Notes: a model not told the origin generated them from the sequence alone. 64,000 nt of DNA from UBA8904 sp035448625 (GCA_035448625.1 DAOTJI010000002.1:8550-72549), one strand, 5' to 3'; shown: positions 7,226 to 15,970, counted from the first letter of the stretch. Numbers and translations: made by a program.

Positions 7226-9973
7226 GTGCGAAAAATATTCAAAGTCGTCTTTTGGATTCTGATTCCGGCCGCGGCTCTGTTGCTGCAGGGCTGCCTCGTC
7301 TCCACGCCATCCACACTGATCACACCGGAAGTCCGGTCGATGTTTGAAGGGGAATACAAAGTAGATCCCTACATGAAAAAACATGTTCCCCTTTACGTCG
7401 CCGTCCTGCCCTTTGTCGATCTGTCCGGCAGCAAGGAGGGGGGAAACGCCATGCGCAAAGGCTTCTATAACCATTTCAGCTCCCTTCCCTTCAAAGACAT
7501 GGAACTGTATAAAGTGGATGACCTCCTGGCAAAGGCGGGCTTGACCGACCCGGAAGCCATCCGTAAAACCCCTCCGCAGAAGCTGGGCGAAATTCTGGGC
7601 GTTGACGCCGTTGTTTTCGGAGAGGTTTCCGATTTTGACAAATATTTCGCGATCCTCTATTCGCAGGTTGCCGTGGGCGCGGAAGTGAAGATGTACGATG
7701 CGAAAACCGGCAATTTTCTGTGGAGCGGCAAGCACAAGGTGCGCAAACATGAAGGCGGCATCTCCACGAACCCGGTCGGCATTATCGCCACGGTGATCGC
7801 GACCGCCCTGAATGTCCGCGACATTCAGCTCCTGCGCGCCAACGATGATCTGTTCCGCGATATGGTCAAAACCATTCCCACACCGTCTCTGGCCCAGGCT
7901 AAACGTCCTCCGGTCATCACCCTTTTAACGCAGGATACAAAAGGCCAGCCGAAAAAAGCGGGCGATGAAATCAAGGTGGTCATCATGGGGACCTCCGGCA
8001 TGCAGGCGTATTTCGACATCGGCCAATATCGCAAACGCATTGAAATGCAGGAAGTCGAACCGGGCGGTTATTACGGCGTTTACAAAGTGGTGCCGGGTGA
8101 CAATATTGAAAAAGCCGTCGTGACCGGATATCTGACCGATGATTCCGGCAATACCGCTCAATGGGTGGATGCCATCGGATCCGTCACGCTGGATACAACG
8201 CCTCCCGAAAAACCCGCTGAAGTCAAAGCCATGGGGCGCAACAAACTGGTCGAATTACGCTGGAACAAAAATACCGAGGCGGACCTGGCCGGATATCTTA
8301 TTTACCGTTCCGATACCCCCCTGTCCGGCTACAGCCCAATCGGCAAAACGGAGCTGAACGAGTATAAAGACAAGAATGAAAATCTGATCAACTCCAGAAT
8401 ATATTATTACCGGATCACCGCTTTGGATTTTGCCGGCAACGAAAGTGCGATGAGCCAGACGGAAGGCATGCCGGTTGCGCCGGGGCCGACGCCTGTTTCC
8501 GGTAATATTGAAGCGGAAACAACCTGGTATTCCGGCGCCAGTCCCTACATTTTAGAGGCGGATGTCATTATTAAAGACAAGGCGCTTCTAACCATCGAAC
8601 CGGGAACGGAAATTCGATCCAAAGGCGGAGCGCTGATTGTTGAAGGGCGGCTCTTCGCCAAAGGCGACAACGAGCGGATTATTCGTTTCGACTCGCTATC
8701 CGACGACAAGCCCTGGCCCGGCATCACCTTTGCCAACGTCAAAGACCGTGAAAACAAGCTGGCGTTCGTCCGCGTGCGCAATGCGCAGACAGCCGTCCTT
8801 TGTCAGGCCTCTTCGCCTAGCATAGAAAATTCAGAGTTTACACAAAATATGGATGCCATCCGGATTTCGGGGGCGTTCTCCAAACCCCTCATCCGCAAGA
8901 ACACGCTTTATAAAAACAGAGGGATCGCCATCTCGGCCAGTGATGAGGCTGCGCCGCGGATTCTGGAAAATACCATCCAGGAAAACGGAAAAACCGGTTT
9001 AATGGTGCAATCGGCTGCGGGGGAAATAGAGCACAACACCATTACCCGAAACCAGAATAGCGGCATCGTCGTTGAAGGCTCTCAGGCCCTCATATGCCAG
9101 AACAATCTGGTCGATAACCAACCATACAATATGTCGGGCCGGATGACCGGGTCGCCGGCAAAAGCCCTGGACAATTGGTGGGGTAGCGCGAAGATGGCGG
9201 ACATCCTGGCCGGAATACATGGCCGTGTTGATGTTCGTTCCGCGCTGGACGCTCCCTGGCCGCAAGGCAAGAGTCTGGCCATGACGATACTGGAAAAAAA
9301 TCTTCAAACGTCAATTCATTCTGATTCTTATCTGATTTTGCTCAACAGCCCCTACCGCGTGACGAAGGATGTGGTCGTCGATGGCGGTGCAACCCTCTAT
9401 ATCGAACCGGGCGTTGTCTTGGAATTTGAACAGAAAACTTCCCTTATTGCTAAAAACGGCGGCATCATCGCGAAGGGAACCAGGGAGAAACCGATCACTT
9501 TTACCGCCGCCTCTTCTTCGCCGGCTCCGGGATTCTATGTCAGCGCCGTGCGCTTTTCCGAAGCCACCAAAGTCAACAGCGCTTTTGCCTACTGCATCGT
9601 AAAGTACGCGACAACCGCTTTTGATATTTACACGGGATCGCCCGAAATCTCCCACAGCTACATCGCGCACGCCTCGCAAAACGCCGTATACTGCCGCAAA
9701 GACGCTACACCGGTGATCTCTTATAATACATTTGCGGACAATCATGGCGAAGGCGCGATTACGTGCGTCGGCTCGGCCAATCCCAGAATCTTTCAAAACA
9801 ACTTCACCGGCAACACGGTGGCCATTCAGAGTTTTTCGTCGATTTACATTGACGCCCGCAACAACTGGTGGGGCGCTTCGCCTCCCGATCCTAAAATCTT
9901 CTGGGGAGAAAACATCAACACAAAGCCTTGGCTGGAAAAGGCAAATCCGGAGGCTTTTACGGAAAGAGATTGA
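7226..9973 (+). CDS. Large lipoprotein: GNA1162/DUF799-like domain, FN3 and right-handed beta helix
   Basis: The start is GTG at 7226, with GGAGG 7 bases upstream; an in-frame TTG at 7220 is too close to it. The 915-residue product opens with a lipoprotein signal ending LLLQGC, so the mature chain begins with a lipidated cysteine near residue 23. Residues about 30-215 resemble the GNA1162 (DUF799) lipoproteins: AVLPFVDLSG, a GVDAVVFGEV segment and a WSGKHKV strand. Residues about 320-405 look like a fibronectin type III module (ELRWNKN, YLIYRS, YYYRITALD). The last 500 residues are two blocks of right-handed parallel beta helix, each ending in an NNWWG or DNWWG motif. GNA1162 proteins are usually short, so this fusion is unusual. 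Function unknown; outer-membrane or periplasmic location inferred. Confidence 0.8.
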   Translation: MRKIFKVVFWILIPAAALLLQGCLVSTPSTLITPEVRSMFEGEYKVDPYMKKHVPLYVAVLPFVDLSGSKEGGNAMRKGFYNHFSSLPFKDMELYKVDDLLAKAGLTDPEAIRKTPPQKLGEILGVDAVVFGEVSDFDKYFAILYSQVAVGAEVKMYDAKTGNFLWSGKHKVRKHEGGISTNPVGIIATVIATALNVRDIQLLRANDDLFRDMVKTIPTPSLAQAKRPPVITLLTQDTKGQPKKAGDEIKVVIMGTSGMQAYFDIGQYRKRIEMQEVEPGGYYGVYKVVPGDNIEKAVVTGYLTDDSGNTAQWVDAIGSVTLDTTPPEKPAEVKAMGRNKLVELRWNKNTEADLAGYLIYRSDTPLSGYSPIGKTELNEYKDKNENLINSRIYYYRITALDFAGNESAMSQTEGMPVAPGPTPVSGNIEAETTWYSGASPYILEADVIIKDKALLTIEPGTEIRSKGGALIVEGRLFAKGDNERIIRFDSLSDDKPWPGITFANVKDRENKLAFVRVRNAQTAVLCQASSPSIENSEFTQNMDAIRISGAFSKPLIRKNTLYKNRGIAISASDEAAPRILENTIQENGKTGLMVQSAAGEIEHNTITRNQNSGIVVEGSQALICQNNLVDNQPYNMSGRMTGSPAKALDNWWGSAKMADILAGIHGRVDVRSALDAPWPQGKSLAMTILEKNLQTSIHSDSYLILLNSPYRVTKDVVVDGGATLYIEPGVVLEFEQKTSLIAKNGGIIAKGTREKPITFTAASSSPAPGFYVSAVRFSEATKVNSAFAYCIVKYATTAFDIYTGSPEISHSYIAHASQNAVYCRKDATPVISYNTFADNHGEGAITCVGSANPRIFQNNFTGNTVAIQSFSSIYIDARNNWWGASPPDPKIFWGENINTKPWLEKANPEAFTERD

Positions 9974-9998
9974 CACCCGAAGGTTATTTTCCTATAGT
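9970..9998 (+). promoter_or_regulatory. Sigma-70 promoter for the ABC-F gene
   Basis: TTGACA and TATAGT are separated by exactly 17 bases. The -35 starts at the stop of the lipoprotein gene, and transcription would begin near 10005, about 20 bases before the ABC-F start. Confidence 0.7.
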
Positions 9999-10027
9999 CC
10001 CGCTCATTCAACAACGGGGTGTTCCGG

Positions 10028-11974
10028 GTGATCTATTTCCGCAATGTCAGTTTGTCTTTTCTGGACAAGCAGCTGTTTGACCGGATAAACTGGACCGTTC
10101 ATCCGAAAAGCCGCATCGGCCTGGTGGGCGACAATGGAGCGGGCAAAACGACCCTTTTTCGTGCCATCCTCGATGAGGTGCGCCTCGACAACGGTCTGAT
10201 CGAAATCCCCGGCCGGAAGCAGAAAAAGATCGGTTATCTCCCACAGGATCTGGTCGAGTTGGAGGCGACGGGCCTCATCGAATTTCTTCGCAGGAAAAGC
10301 GGCATCGCCGGGCTGGAGGAGGACCTCCGCAGCCTGGAGCGGCAAATGGCCCAGGTTCCCTCCTCTGCACGCGAATCCAAAGAACTCTCCCGCCGCTATG
10401 CGCAAACCACCGCCGAATTTTCCGCCCGCGACGGATACGCTTTTGAAGCCAGGGCCAAACAGATCCTCAAGGGGTTCGGCTTCCAGCCGCGGGATTTTGA
10501 CAAAACCTGCGATGTGTTTTCCGGCGGCTGGAAAATGAGGATTCTCTTGACCTCCATCCTGCTGGCCCGGCCGGACATCATGCTGCTGGATGAACCGACC
10601 AACCACCTCGATACGGAAAGCATGGAGTGGCTGGAAAGCTACCTGAAGGACTACCCCGGAACCATTCTGGTCGTGTCCCACGATCATTTTTTCCTGGACA
10701 AGATCGCCACGCAGATCGCGGAACTGGCCAGCGGCCGCATTCACCTCTATCCGGGCAACTATACCCGTTACCTGTCCGAAAAGGGGCGGCGGCTCGATGC
10801 GCTGAAAAAGGAAATGGAGCTGCAAAAAGCGCAGATCAAAAAAATCGAGGGTTTTGTGGAGCGGTTCCGCTACAAGGCCACCAAAGCTTCGCAGGTGCAA
10901 AGCCGAGTCAAAATGCTGGAAAAATTTAAAAACCTTCAAATGGAAGGCCCCGCCAAAAGCGTCGTCATGAAATTCCCGGAAGGCAAAAAAAGCGCGAAGG
11001 AAGTGGTCACGGTTTGCCATCTGGGACATGCCTATGGAGACCTGACGGTTTTTTCCGGTTTGAATTTTTCGCTTTTCCGGGGCGACAAGGTGGCCTTTGT
11101 CGGAGTGAACGGATCGGGCAAATCCACGTTATCTCGCCTTTTGAGTCTTTCCGAAAAACCCGCCCGCGGATCGGTAAAATACGGAGAAGGGGTCACCATG
11201 GCCTTTTTCTCTCAGGAAAGTTCCCAGAATCTGAATTATGAAAACACCATTTGGGAAGAAGTGCGATCGGTTCCTACGTCCGCCGACGACCAGAACAAGC
11301 GCAACCTGCTGGGAGCGTTCCTTTTCTCGGGAGACGACATTTTCAAGTCCGTCAGCGTCCTGTCCGGCGGAGAAAAATCACGCCTGGCGCTTTTGAAAAT
11401 CATGCTGCTCGATACCAACTTCCTGGTGCTGGATGAACCGACCAATCATCTGGACATCAGGACCAAAGACGTTTTTCAAAACGCTCTGCTTCATTATTCC
11501 GGCACAGTGGCCATTGTTTCCCACGACCGTTACTTTCTGGATCGTCTGGTCAACCGGGTCTTTGAACTCAAGGATGGAGCGATTACGGATTACGCGGGCA
11601 ATTATTCCTACTTTATTGAAAAGCGCGCCCAGGGAGCAGTGGAGGCGGATTCGAATCACAAACGGGAAGAAGGGACGCCGGGGAAAAAGGCTTCCCTGAA
11701 GGATCAGAAGAGGCTTGAAGCCGAGGAGCGCAACCGGCGGTCGAAGATCCGAAACGCCTTGAAAAAAGAACTGACCGCTCTGGAAGCAAAAATCGCCGGG
11801 ATGGAAAACCGAAAAATGCACTGCGAAAAACTGCTGTGTGATCCGCAAACACACAAAAACCCGCCGGCCATCAAAGAGCTTCAAATAGAATGCAAAAGCA
11901 TTGAAAGCGAACTGGAGACGTCCTATACGCTCTGGACGGACCTTTCCTCTAAACTGGAAGAAGCCGGCTTGTAA
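10028..11974 (+). CDS. ABC-F family ribosome-associated ATPase (Uup/EttA type)
   Basis: The protein has two ABC ATPase domains in tandem and no membrane segments, the hallmark of ABC-F translation factors. Domain 1 has Walker A GDNGAGKTT, signature FSGGWKMR and LLDEPTNHLD. Domain 2 has GVNGSGKST, LSGGEKSRL and LDEPTNHLD. The linker holds the basic helical P-site interaction region, and residues after about 540 form a highly charged coiled coil as in Uup-like members. GTG at 10028 gives the usual MIYFRNVSLSF start with a GGGG element about 9 bases upstream; the GTG at 10019 has no spacing for a ribosome site. Which subfamily is meant (Uup, EttA or YbiT) I cannot decide. It has its own promoter. 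Confidence 0.9.
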   Translation: MIYFRNVSLSFLDKQLFDRINWTVHPKSRIGLVGDNGAGKTTLFRAILDEVRLDNGLIEIPGRKQKKIGYLPQDLVELEATGLIEFLRRKSGIAGLEEDLRSLERQMAQVPSSARESKELSRRYAQTTAEFSARDGYAFEARAKQILKGFGFQPRDFDKTCDVFSGGWKMRILLTSILLARPDIMLLDEPTNHLDTESMEWLESYLKDYPGTILVVSHDHFFLDKIATQIAELASGRIHLYPGNYTRYLSEKGRRLDALKKEMELQKAQIKKIEGFVERFRYKATKASQVQSRVKMLEKFKNLQMEGPAKSVVMKFPEGKKSAKEVVTVCHLGHAYGDLTVFSGLNFSLFRGDKVAFVGVNGSGKSTLSRLLSLSEKPARGSVKYGEGVTMAFFSQESSQNLNYENTIWEEVRSVPTSADDQNKRNLLGAFLFSGDDIFKSVSVLSGGEKSRLALLKIMLLDTNFLVLDEPTNHLDIRTKDVFQNALLHYSGTVAIVSHDRYFLDRLVNRVFELKDGAITDYAGNYSYFIEKRAQGAVEADSNHKREEGTPGKKASLKDQKRLEAEERNRRSKIRNALKKELTALEAKIAGMENRKMHCEKLLCDPQTHKNPPAIKELQIECKSIESELETSYTLWTDLSSKLEEAGL

Positions 11975-12015
11975 TGCGCCGGTGGATACCCGCGGCAAGC
12001 GTTTTGAAACGGGGA

Positions 12016-12534
12016 TTACGCCCCGTCCAGACCCGAGCGTTCCATATGCTGATACCAGGTGGCCGGATCGGCCAGAAATTCTTCCGTATCCTTCAGCGAC
12101 AGCAAGTGCTGCCGCTCCACTGAGGCGAGCATATTGAAAAAAGCAATCTCTTTGGCATCCGTGCACTGCTTGGCCAGTTTTGTATAAAGGGCCACGCCGC
12201 GCGCCTCAAAATCAATCGCCGTCCGGACCGCTTTGAGTTCATCATCCGTCCCGGTAATGCGGGCTGATTTTTTCCCGGACATGCCCTGCAACACGGTCCC
12301 GGAAGAGGACGGCCGGACTTTCAGGGGAATCGTGGCCGGCCATTTCTTCTTTTCTTCCCACTTCGCATGCAGCTTTTTGAGCATTTCGTAATGCTCTTTC
12401 TCCTCGTCGGCAATCTGTTTGAACATGTTTTTCCCGGCCATGTTCTTGGTCTTCCGGGCATGGGCAAGATAAAACTCACGCTCCTTTTCTTCATTTTCCA
12501 AAGCAAAGGCCAGTGCGTTTATTCTTTTATCCAT
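12016..12534 (-). CDS. Ferritin-like di-iron protein (rubrerythrin-type, no rubredoxin domain)
   Basis: This is a 172-residue four-helix protein. Paired glutamate motifs that would bind two irons are visible: ENEEKEREFY, DEEKEHYEML, DFEARGVALY and SVERQHL. There is no CxxC pair, so it lacks the C-terminal rubredoxin domain of true rubrerythrin. Family members detoxify peroxide or store iron in anaerobes. Start at the ATG preceded by AGGGGG 6 bases upstream. It has its own strong promoter and lies 3' of the Fe-S assembly pair on the same strand, which fits a shared role in iron and oxidative stress, though that is inference. Confidence 0.8.
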   Translation of the reverse strand: MDKRINALAFALENEEKEREFYLAHARKTKNMAGKNMFKQIADEEKEHYEMLKKLHAKWEEKKKWPATIPLKVRPSSSGTVLQGMSGKKSARITGTDDELKAVRTAIDFEARGVALYTKLAKQCTDAKEIAFFNMLASVERQHLLSLKDTEEFLADPATWYQHMERSGLDGA

Positions 12535-12571
12535 GAATACCCCCTTTGACGGATGAATGTAGTTGCGCGGT

Positions 12572-12600
12572 ATTATAGAGGATGTCGCAAATTCAGGCAA
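12572..12600 (-). promoter_or_regulatory. Sigma-70 promoter for the ferritin-like gene
   Basis: On the minus strand TTGCCT and TATAAT are separated by 17 bases, and the predicted start of transcription is about 30 bases before the ATG. The -10 is a perfect match. Confidence 0.65.
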
Positions 12601-12619
12601 TACGTTTTTTCAAGGCAGG

Positions 12620-13540
12620 CTATTTCAGGAATCCCTGAATGATGCGGTTTACGGCCTGGTCATAGGTCAACCCCAGGCTCATCAGCTTGGTCAGCTGGTC
12701 GTTGGCAATTTTACCGATCGAGGCTTCATGAGTCAATTCCGCATCGGGATGACCGGCTTTGAGCGACGGCATGGTTTCATTGGTGCCGTTATCCATAATG
12801 ATCGCATCACATTCAATATGACCGAAACATTTATTTTGCGCGTCCATCATTGCGTAGAATGTCTGCTTGGAATTTCCTTTCATCACCGATCTCGAAATCA
12901 TGTTGGCACGGCTTCCCGCGCCTTTTAACACAATATTGTTCCTGGAGACGGCGGTCTGCTCCCCGTCGGTCAAAACCCTTTCGGTGATCAGCAAAAGACT
13001 GTCGGGCCCCAGCACCGCTTCATTGAGCCGGTCGGCCTCATCAACTCCGCCAATCTGGGTGAGCTCCATTTCGGCCTTAGCCCCTTCGGCTAAAAATACC
13101 TTGGTGGTGGGATTGAGACTTCTACGTCCCTTGCCGTCGCCTGAGGCATAGTGTTTTTCAACATACGTCACCTTCGCCCTTTTGCCGACCCTAAATTCAT
13201 GGATACCGGCGTGACCTTCCGGTTCCGACGAACCACAGTGAATGCCGCAGCCGGCCACAATCGTCACTTCGGCGTCATCGCCGATGATGAAGGCATTCTG
13301 CACGACGTCGTACAGGCCGGCCTGGCTTAGGATTACGGGAATATGGACCGATTCGTTTTTCGTTCCCGGTTTGATTTTGACGATAATGCCGGATTCATCT
13401 TCGTTGGTCTCAATGTTGATATTCGCCGATACATGCCGGTCCAGCAGTTTGCCGTTCTTTCTTATGTTATAGGCGCCTTTCGGCAATTCCTCCAGCTCGG
13501 CGACGGTTTTCAACAAGGCTCTATCGATAGCATCCAGCAT
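12620..13540 (-). CDS. SufB/SufD-like scaffold of a minimal two-gene Fe-S system (SmsB type)
   Basis: This 306-residue protein belongs to the SufBD family (right-handed beta-helix core), shown by VVQNAFIIGDDAEVTI, the GKRAKVTYVEKHY strand and the C-terminal HEASIGKIANDQLTKLMSLG block. It is much shorter than SufB (about 470 residues) and stands with only a SufC-like ATPase: no sufS, sufU, sufD or sufE is near. That is the layout of the SMS (SUF-like minimal system) described for anaerobes and methanogens, so I call it SmsB-like by inference. Cysteines at GCGIHCG are candidate cluster ligands. Start at ATG with AAGGAG 6 bases upstream; it overlaps the end of the ATPase gene by 20 bases, so translation is likely coupled. 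Confidence 0.85.
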   Translation of the reverse strand: MLDAIDRALLKTVAELEELPKGAYNIRKNGKLLDRHVSANINIETNEDESGIIVKIKPGTKNESVHIPVILSQAGLYDVVQNAFIIGDDAEVTIVAGCGIHCGSSEPEGHAGIHEFRVGKRAKVTYVEKHYASGDGKGRRSLNPTTKVFLAEGAKAEMELTQIGGVDEADRLNEAVLGPDSLLLITERVLTDGEQTAVSRNNIVLKGAGSRANMISRSVMKGNSKQTFYAMMDAQNKCFGHIECDAIIMDNGTNETMPSLKAGHPDAELTHEASIGKIANDQLTKLMSLGLTYDQAVNRIIQGFLK

Positions 13541-14279
13541 CACGCTCTCCTTCACAACTGTCTCGATACGTGCATACACTCAAATCATCCAGCAGCGGCA
13601 TGGCGCCTTCCAGATCTCCGCTATAAGCAATCTTGCCCGAATTGAGTATCAGGACTACATCCGCCGCTTCCAGAAAGGCTTTATTATGACTGACCACGAC
13701 GGTGGTGGTACGGTTTTCGGCCAGCTCTCTTTTCAAAAGGCTCACCATCGGACCAATGGTCCATAAATCGATCCCCGTATCCGGTTCGTCGTAAATGGCC
13801 AGTTTGGGATTGGCGGCAATGGTCGTCGCCAGCTCAATCTTTTTGATTTCACCGCCGGACAGCCGGGCATCCACTTCCTTATCCAGAAAGGACAGGGGGC
13901 AAATGCCCACCCGGCCTAGAATCTCCAGAAGTTTATGTTCATCTTCAATACCGGTGGCAATCGTCAACAGATCACGAAACGTGATGCCCTTGAACCGTGC
14001 GGGCTGCTGAAAACTGTAGGCGATTCCTGCTTTTGCCCGTTCGGTGATCGTCCAAGCGGATATATCCTGTCCATCGAAAATGATCGCGCCCTGCGATATC
14101 GGATTAATCCCCATGATCAATTTAGCCAGTGTGGTCTTGCCGCTGCCGTTGGGCCCGGTGATCACATAAAATTTCCCGTCATCGAATGTAAAATCGACCC
14201 CATCAATGATGTTGCGCGGACCTCCACTGCTTTCTCCGCTATCCTGCACGGTAAAATACAAATTCTTTAGTTCCAGCAT
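13521..14279 (-). CDS. SufC/SmsC-like ABC ATPase for Fe-S cluster assembly
   Basis: A single ABC ATPase domain of 252 residues: Walker A GPNGSGKTT, signature LSGGEIKK, Walker B LAIYDEPDTGID and the H-loop VVVSHN. The sequence between Q-loop and signature fits SufC, which drives conformational changes of the SufB-type scaffold with ATP. In SufC the Walker B region normally continues DE-x-DSGLD; here it is DEPDTGID, a conservative change. ATG at 14279 is chosen because it gives the usual MLELKNLYF start. It is the first gene of the smsCB pair and overlaps its partner. Confidence 0.85.
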   Translation of the reverse strand: MLELKNLYFTVQDSGESSGGPRNIIDGVDFTFDDGKFYVITGPNGSGKTTLAKLIMGINPISQGAIIFDGQDISAWTITERAKAGIAYSFQQPARFKGITFRDLLTIATGIEDEHKLLEILGRVGICPLSFLDKEVDARLSGGEIKKIELATTIAANPKLAIYDEPDTGIDLWTIGPMVSLLKRELAENRTTTVVVSHNKAFLEAADVVLILNSGKIAYSGDLEGAMPLLDDLSVCTYRDSCEGERDAGCYR

Positions 14280-14373
14280 GAAATCCGCCTTTTCTCTCAA
14301 AATTTATGCGTTTTGGATATATGTCGCTTTGCGGATTCTGTCAATGGGGCAAAAGATTTAAGAAATAAGTAAT

Positions 14374-14469
14374 TAAGTTTTAAGATTTAAGGGTTAAGTA
14401 GAAATCCTGATTTTACACTAACCGCGAATAATGTATCTTTAACTCTTAAAACTTAAATCTTAAAACTTA
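14374..14469. repeat. AT-rich inverted repeat upstream of smsC
   Basis: TAAGTTTTAAGATTTAAG at 14374-14391 is exactly inverted as CTTAAATCTTAAAACTTA at 14452-14469, with a 60-base spacer; related TTAAG/CTTAA words fill the surroundings. The 14280-14771 interval otherwise holds no gene I would defend. The repeat could be a regulatory fold in the smsCB leader or a small repeat element; I cannot tell which. Confidence 0.5.
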
Positions 14470-14528
14470 AAACTTTCTTTCACTCTTCCCCCGGCCTTTT
14501 GGAATCGCCGGTGAGGTCGCGGATTTCC

Positions 14529-14687
14529 TCATCGAGCAACTTGAACATTTTTGTTTGTAAACTCTTTTGTAAAGCGGTCTGCCTTGTCAATCAAAACCGG
14601 CGCTCGGACGGATTGCGTTTTGTTGTCGATGCCGAGAATCGGGTCTTTCTTCTTGAATCACTTCTGGAACCGGATGCGGAGGCTCAT
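14529..14687 (-). pseudogene. Possible decayed small ORF with an in-frame TGA
   Basis: On the minus strand an ATG opens a 53-codon frame that has one internal TGA at codon 10 and then runs 42 codons (segment DPILGIDNKTQSVRAPVLID and onward) to a second TGA. The composition is protein-like, but there is no ribosome site and I recognise no family. It could equally be chance. Confidence 0.2.
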
Positions 14688-14710
14688 CGGAATAGAATGG
14701 GGCGGATTGG

Positions 14711-14755
14711 ATATTTAAAGAGCAGGGAACTTGTGTCCGCCTGCTCTTTAAATAT
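14711..14755 (-). terminator. Terminator hairpin downstream of the histone-like gene
   Basis: A perfect 16-bp inverted repeat (ATATTTAAAGAGCAGG with CCTGCTCTTTAAATAT) encloses a 13-base loop, 17 bases after the stop of the Lys/Ala-rich gene. The arm ends are AT-rich on both sides, so it could work in both directions. Confidence 0.6.
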
Positions 14756-14771
14756 GGACGGCTGATAGATA

Positions 14772-14942
14772 TTACTTCTTGGCTGCTTTCTTCACGACCT
14801 TCTTTTTCGCCACGGGCTTCTTTGCGGCAACTTTCTTTTTCGCCGCCGGTTTCTTTGCTGCGGCCTTCTTCACGACCTTCTTCTTCGCTGCCGGTTTCTT
14901 CGCTGCGGCCTTCTTGACGACTTTCTTTGCTGTTGCTGCCAT
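14772..14942 (-). CDS. Small histone H1-like Lys/Ala/Pro-rich DNA-binding protein
   Basis: This 56-residue product is almost entirely Lys, Ala, Val and Pro, built from repeats of the type KKAAAKKPAAKKK. It resembles the basic tails of histone H1, chlamydial Hc1 and AlgP. Such proteins bind and condense DNA without sequence preference. The start is ATG with GGAGG 9 bases upstream; a consensus promoter and a perfect terminator hairpin flank it, so it is a real monocistronic gene despite its size. No folded domain is visible, so it should be disordered when not bound to DNA. The repeat unit means its length may vary between strains. Confidence 0.85.
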   Translation of the reverse strand: MAATAKKVVKKAAAKKPAAKKKVVKKAAAKKPAAKKKVAAKKPVAKKKVVKKAAKK

Positions 14943-15011
14943 TGGGTTTCGCCTCCTTTAATTGAGTTTACTTCATCTTTGCAGAATCCATAATCTTACA
15001 AATGTGGCTTA

Positions 15012-15040
15012 ATATTACTTTATTTTTTTCTTGCGGTCAA
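15012..15040 (-). promoter_or_regulatory. Sigma-70 promoter for the histone-like gene
   Basis: On the minus strand TTGACC and TAATAT are separated by exactly 17 bases, inside a very AT-rich region. The leader would be about 60 bases. The stretch 15041-15187 beyond it shows no gene. Confidence 0.75.
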
Positions 15041-15187
15041 CAAAAACTATAAAATATTTTTACTTTTTTATTTTTTCAAAAAGAATTTTTTGCGCAAGCG
15101 TAAAGGCCGTAAAAAGATAATCCGGCGTGAATAAGACGGGTTCATGCCGTGAAATCCTTTGGCAGCAAGGCTCTCAGAGTATTTTCA

Positions 15188-15970
15188 TCAGAGATATGTT
15201 TTCGCTCCGATGAAACGACGGGCATAGTAATCGGAGGTAAGCGCGTCGATGCGGATTTTTTTTCCGCTCGACGGTGCATGAATAAATCGTCCGGCGCCGA
15301 TGTAAATGCCCACATGAGAAACTTTTCCCTTCCCTCGCGTGTCAAAAAATACCAGATCGCCTTTTTGCAGATCCTGCAGAGGGATCGACTCTCCCGCGTC
15401 ATACTGCGTTCGTGAATGTCGCGGCAGATCCAGACCGTTCAACTGATACACCGTCATGGTGAGCCCGCTGCAGTCAAAGCCGGTGTCCACGGACACGCCG
15501 CCCCACAGATACGGCACGCCGATAAAATCGTGAGCGGTTTTCACCAGCGACTCCCGTAAATAATCCGTTCCGTACTGCTTCCGTTTGGCCGCTGCGGAAT
15601 CTTCCGGCAATACGATATAGTATTCTTCAATCACGCCCTTCTGCTGGAGCGACTCCGCTTGAAGCCGAGCCGACTCCTTCGTCGCGAAGTTTCCGAAGCG
15701 TACCTTGAACAGCCCGTCGGACGCTTTGAAATACGTGGCAGGAAGCCCCTGGCGATGGAGTTTCTCCGTCAGACGCACGGCGTTTTCCACCCGGGCGAAG
15801 GCACCCGCCTGAATCGTGTGCCCCATGGTCGCAAGCTGCTTCTTGTCCGGTCGGGGCGCGGTGGGATGCACCTTGGCTTCGCGGCCCGCGCATGCCAGTA
15901 CCAGCAATCCCATCACGAAGGACAGCACCAAGGACAATCCGATCGTTTTTATTTTTCCTTTCGGGTGCAT
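15188..15970 (-). CDS. NlpC/P60 cell-wall endopeptidase lipoprotein with SPOR domain
   Basis: The 260-residue product starts with a lipoprotein signal ending VLACAG. Residues about 45-125 form a SPOR (septal peptidoglycan-binding) domain, seen in QAGAFARVENA and LFKVRFGNFATKESA. Residues about 140-260 are an NlpC/P60 peptidase with the catalytic Cys in FDCSG and histidines in SHVGIY and FIHAPS. It should cut peptide stems of peptidoglycan, anchored in the outer membrane and drawn to denuded glycan. ATG at 15970 is chosen: it lies 7 bases after the upstream gene's stop, has GGAAGG before it, and avoids an extra 11 charged residues before the signal. It is the last gene of the thiamine-headed operon. 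Confidence 0.9.
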   Translation of the reverse strand: MHPKGKIKTIGLSLVLSFVMGLLVLACAGREAKVHPTAPRPDKKQLATMGHTIQAGAFARVENAVRLTEKLHRQGLPATYFKASDGLFKVRFGNFATKESARLQAESLQQKGVIEEYYIVLPEDSAAAKRKQYGTDYLRESLVKTAHDFIGVPYLWGGVSVDTGFDCSGLTMTVYQLNGLDLPRHSRTQYDAGESIPLQDLQKGDLVFFDTRGKGKVSHVGIYIGAGRFIHAPSSGKKIRIDALTSDYYARRFIGAKTYL

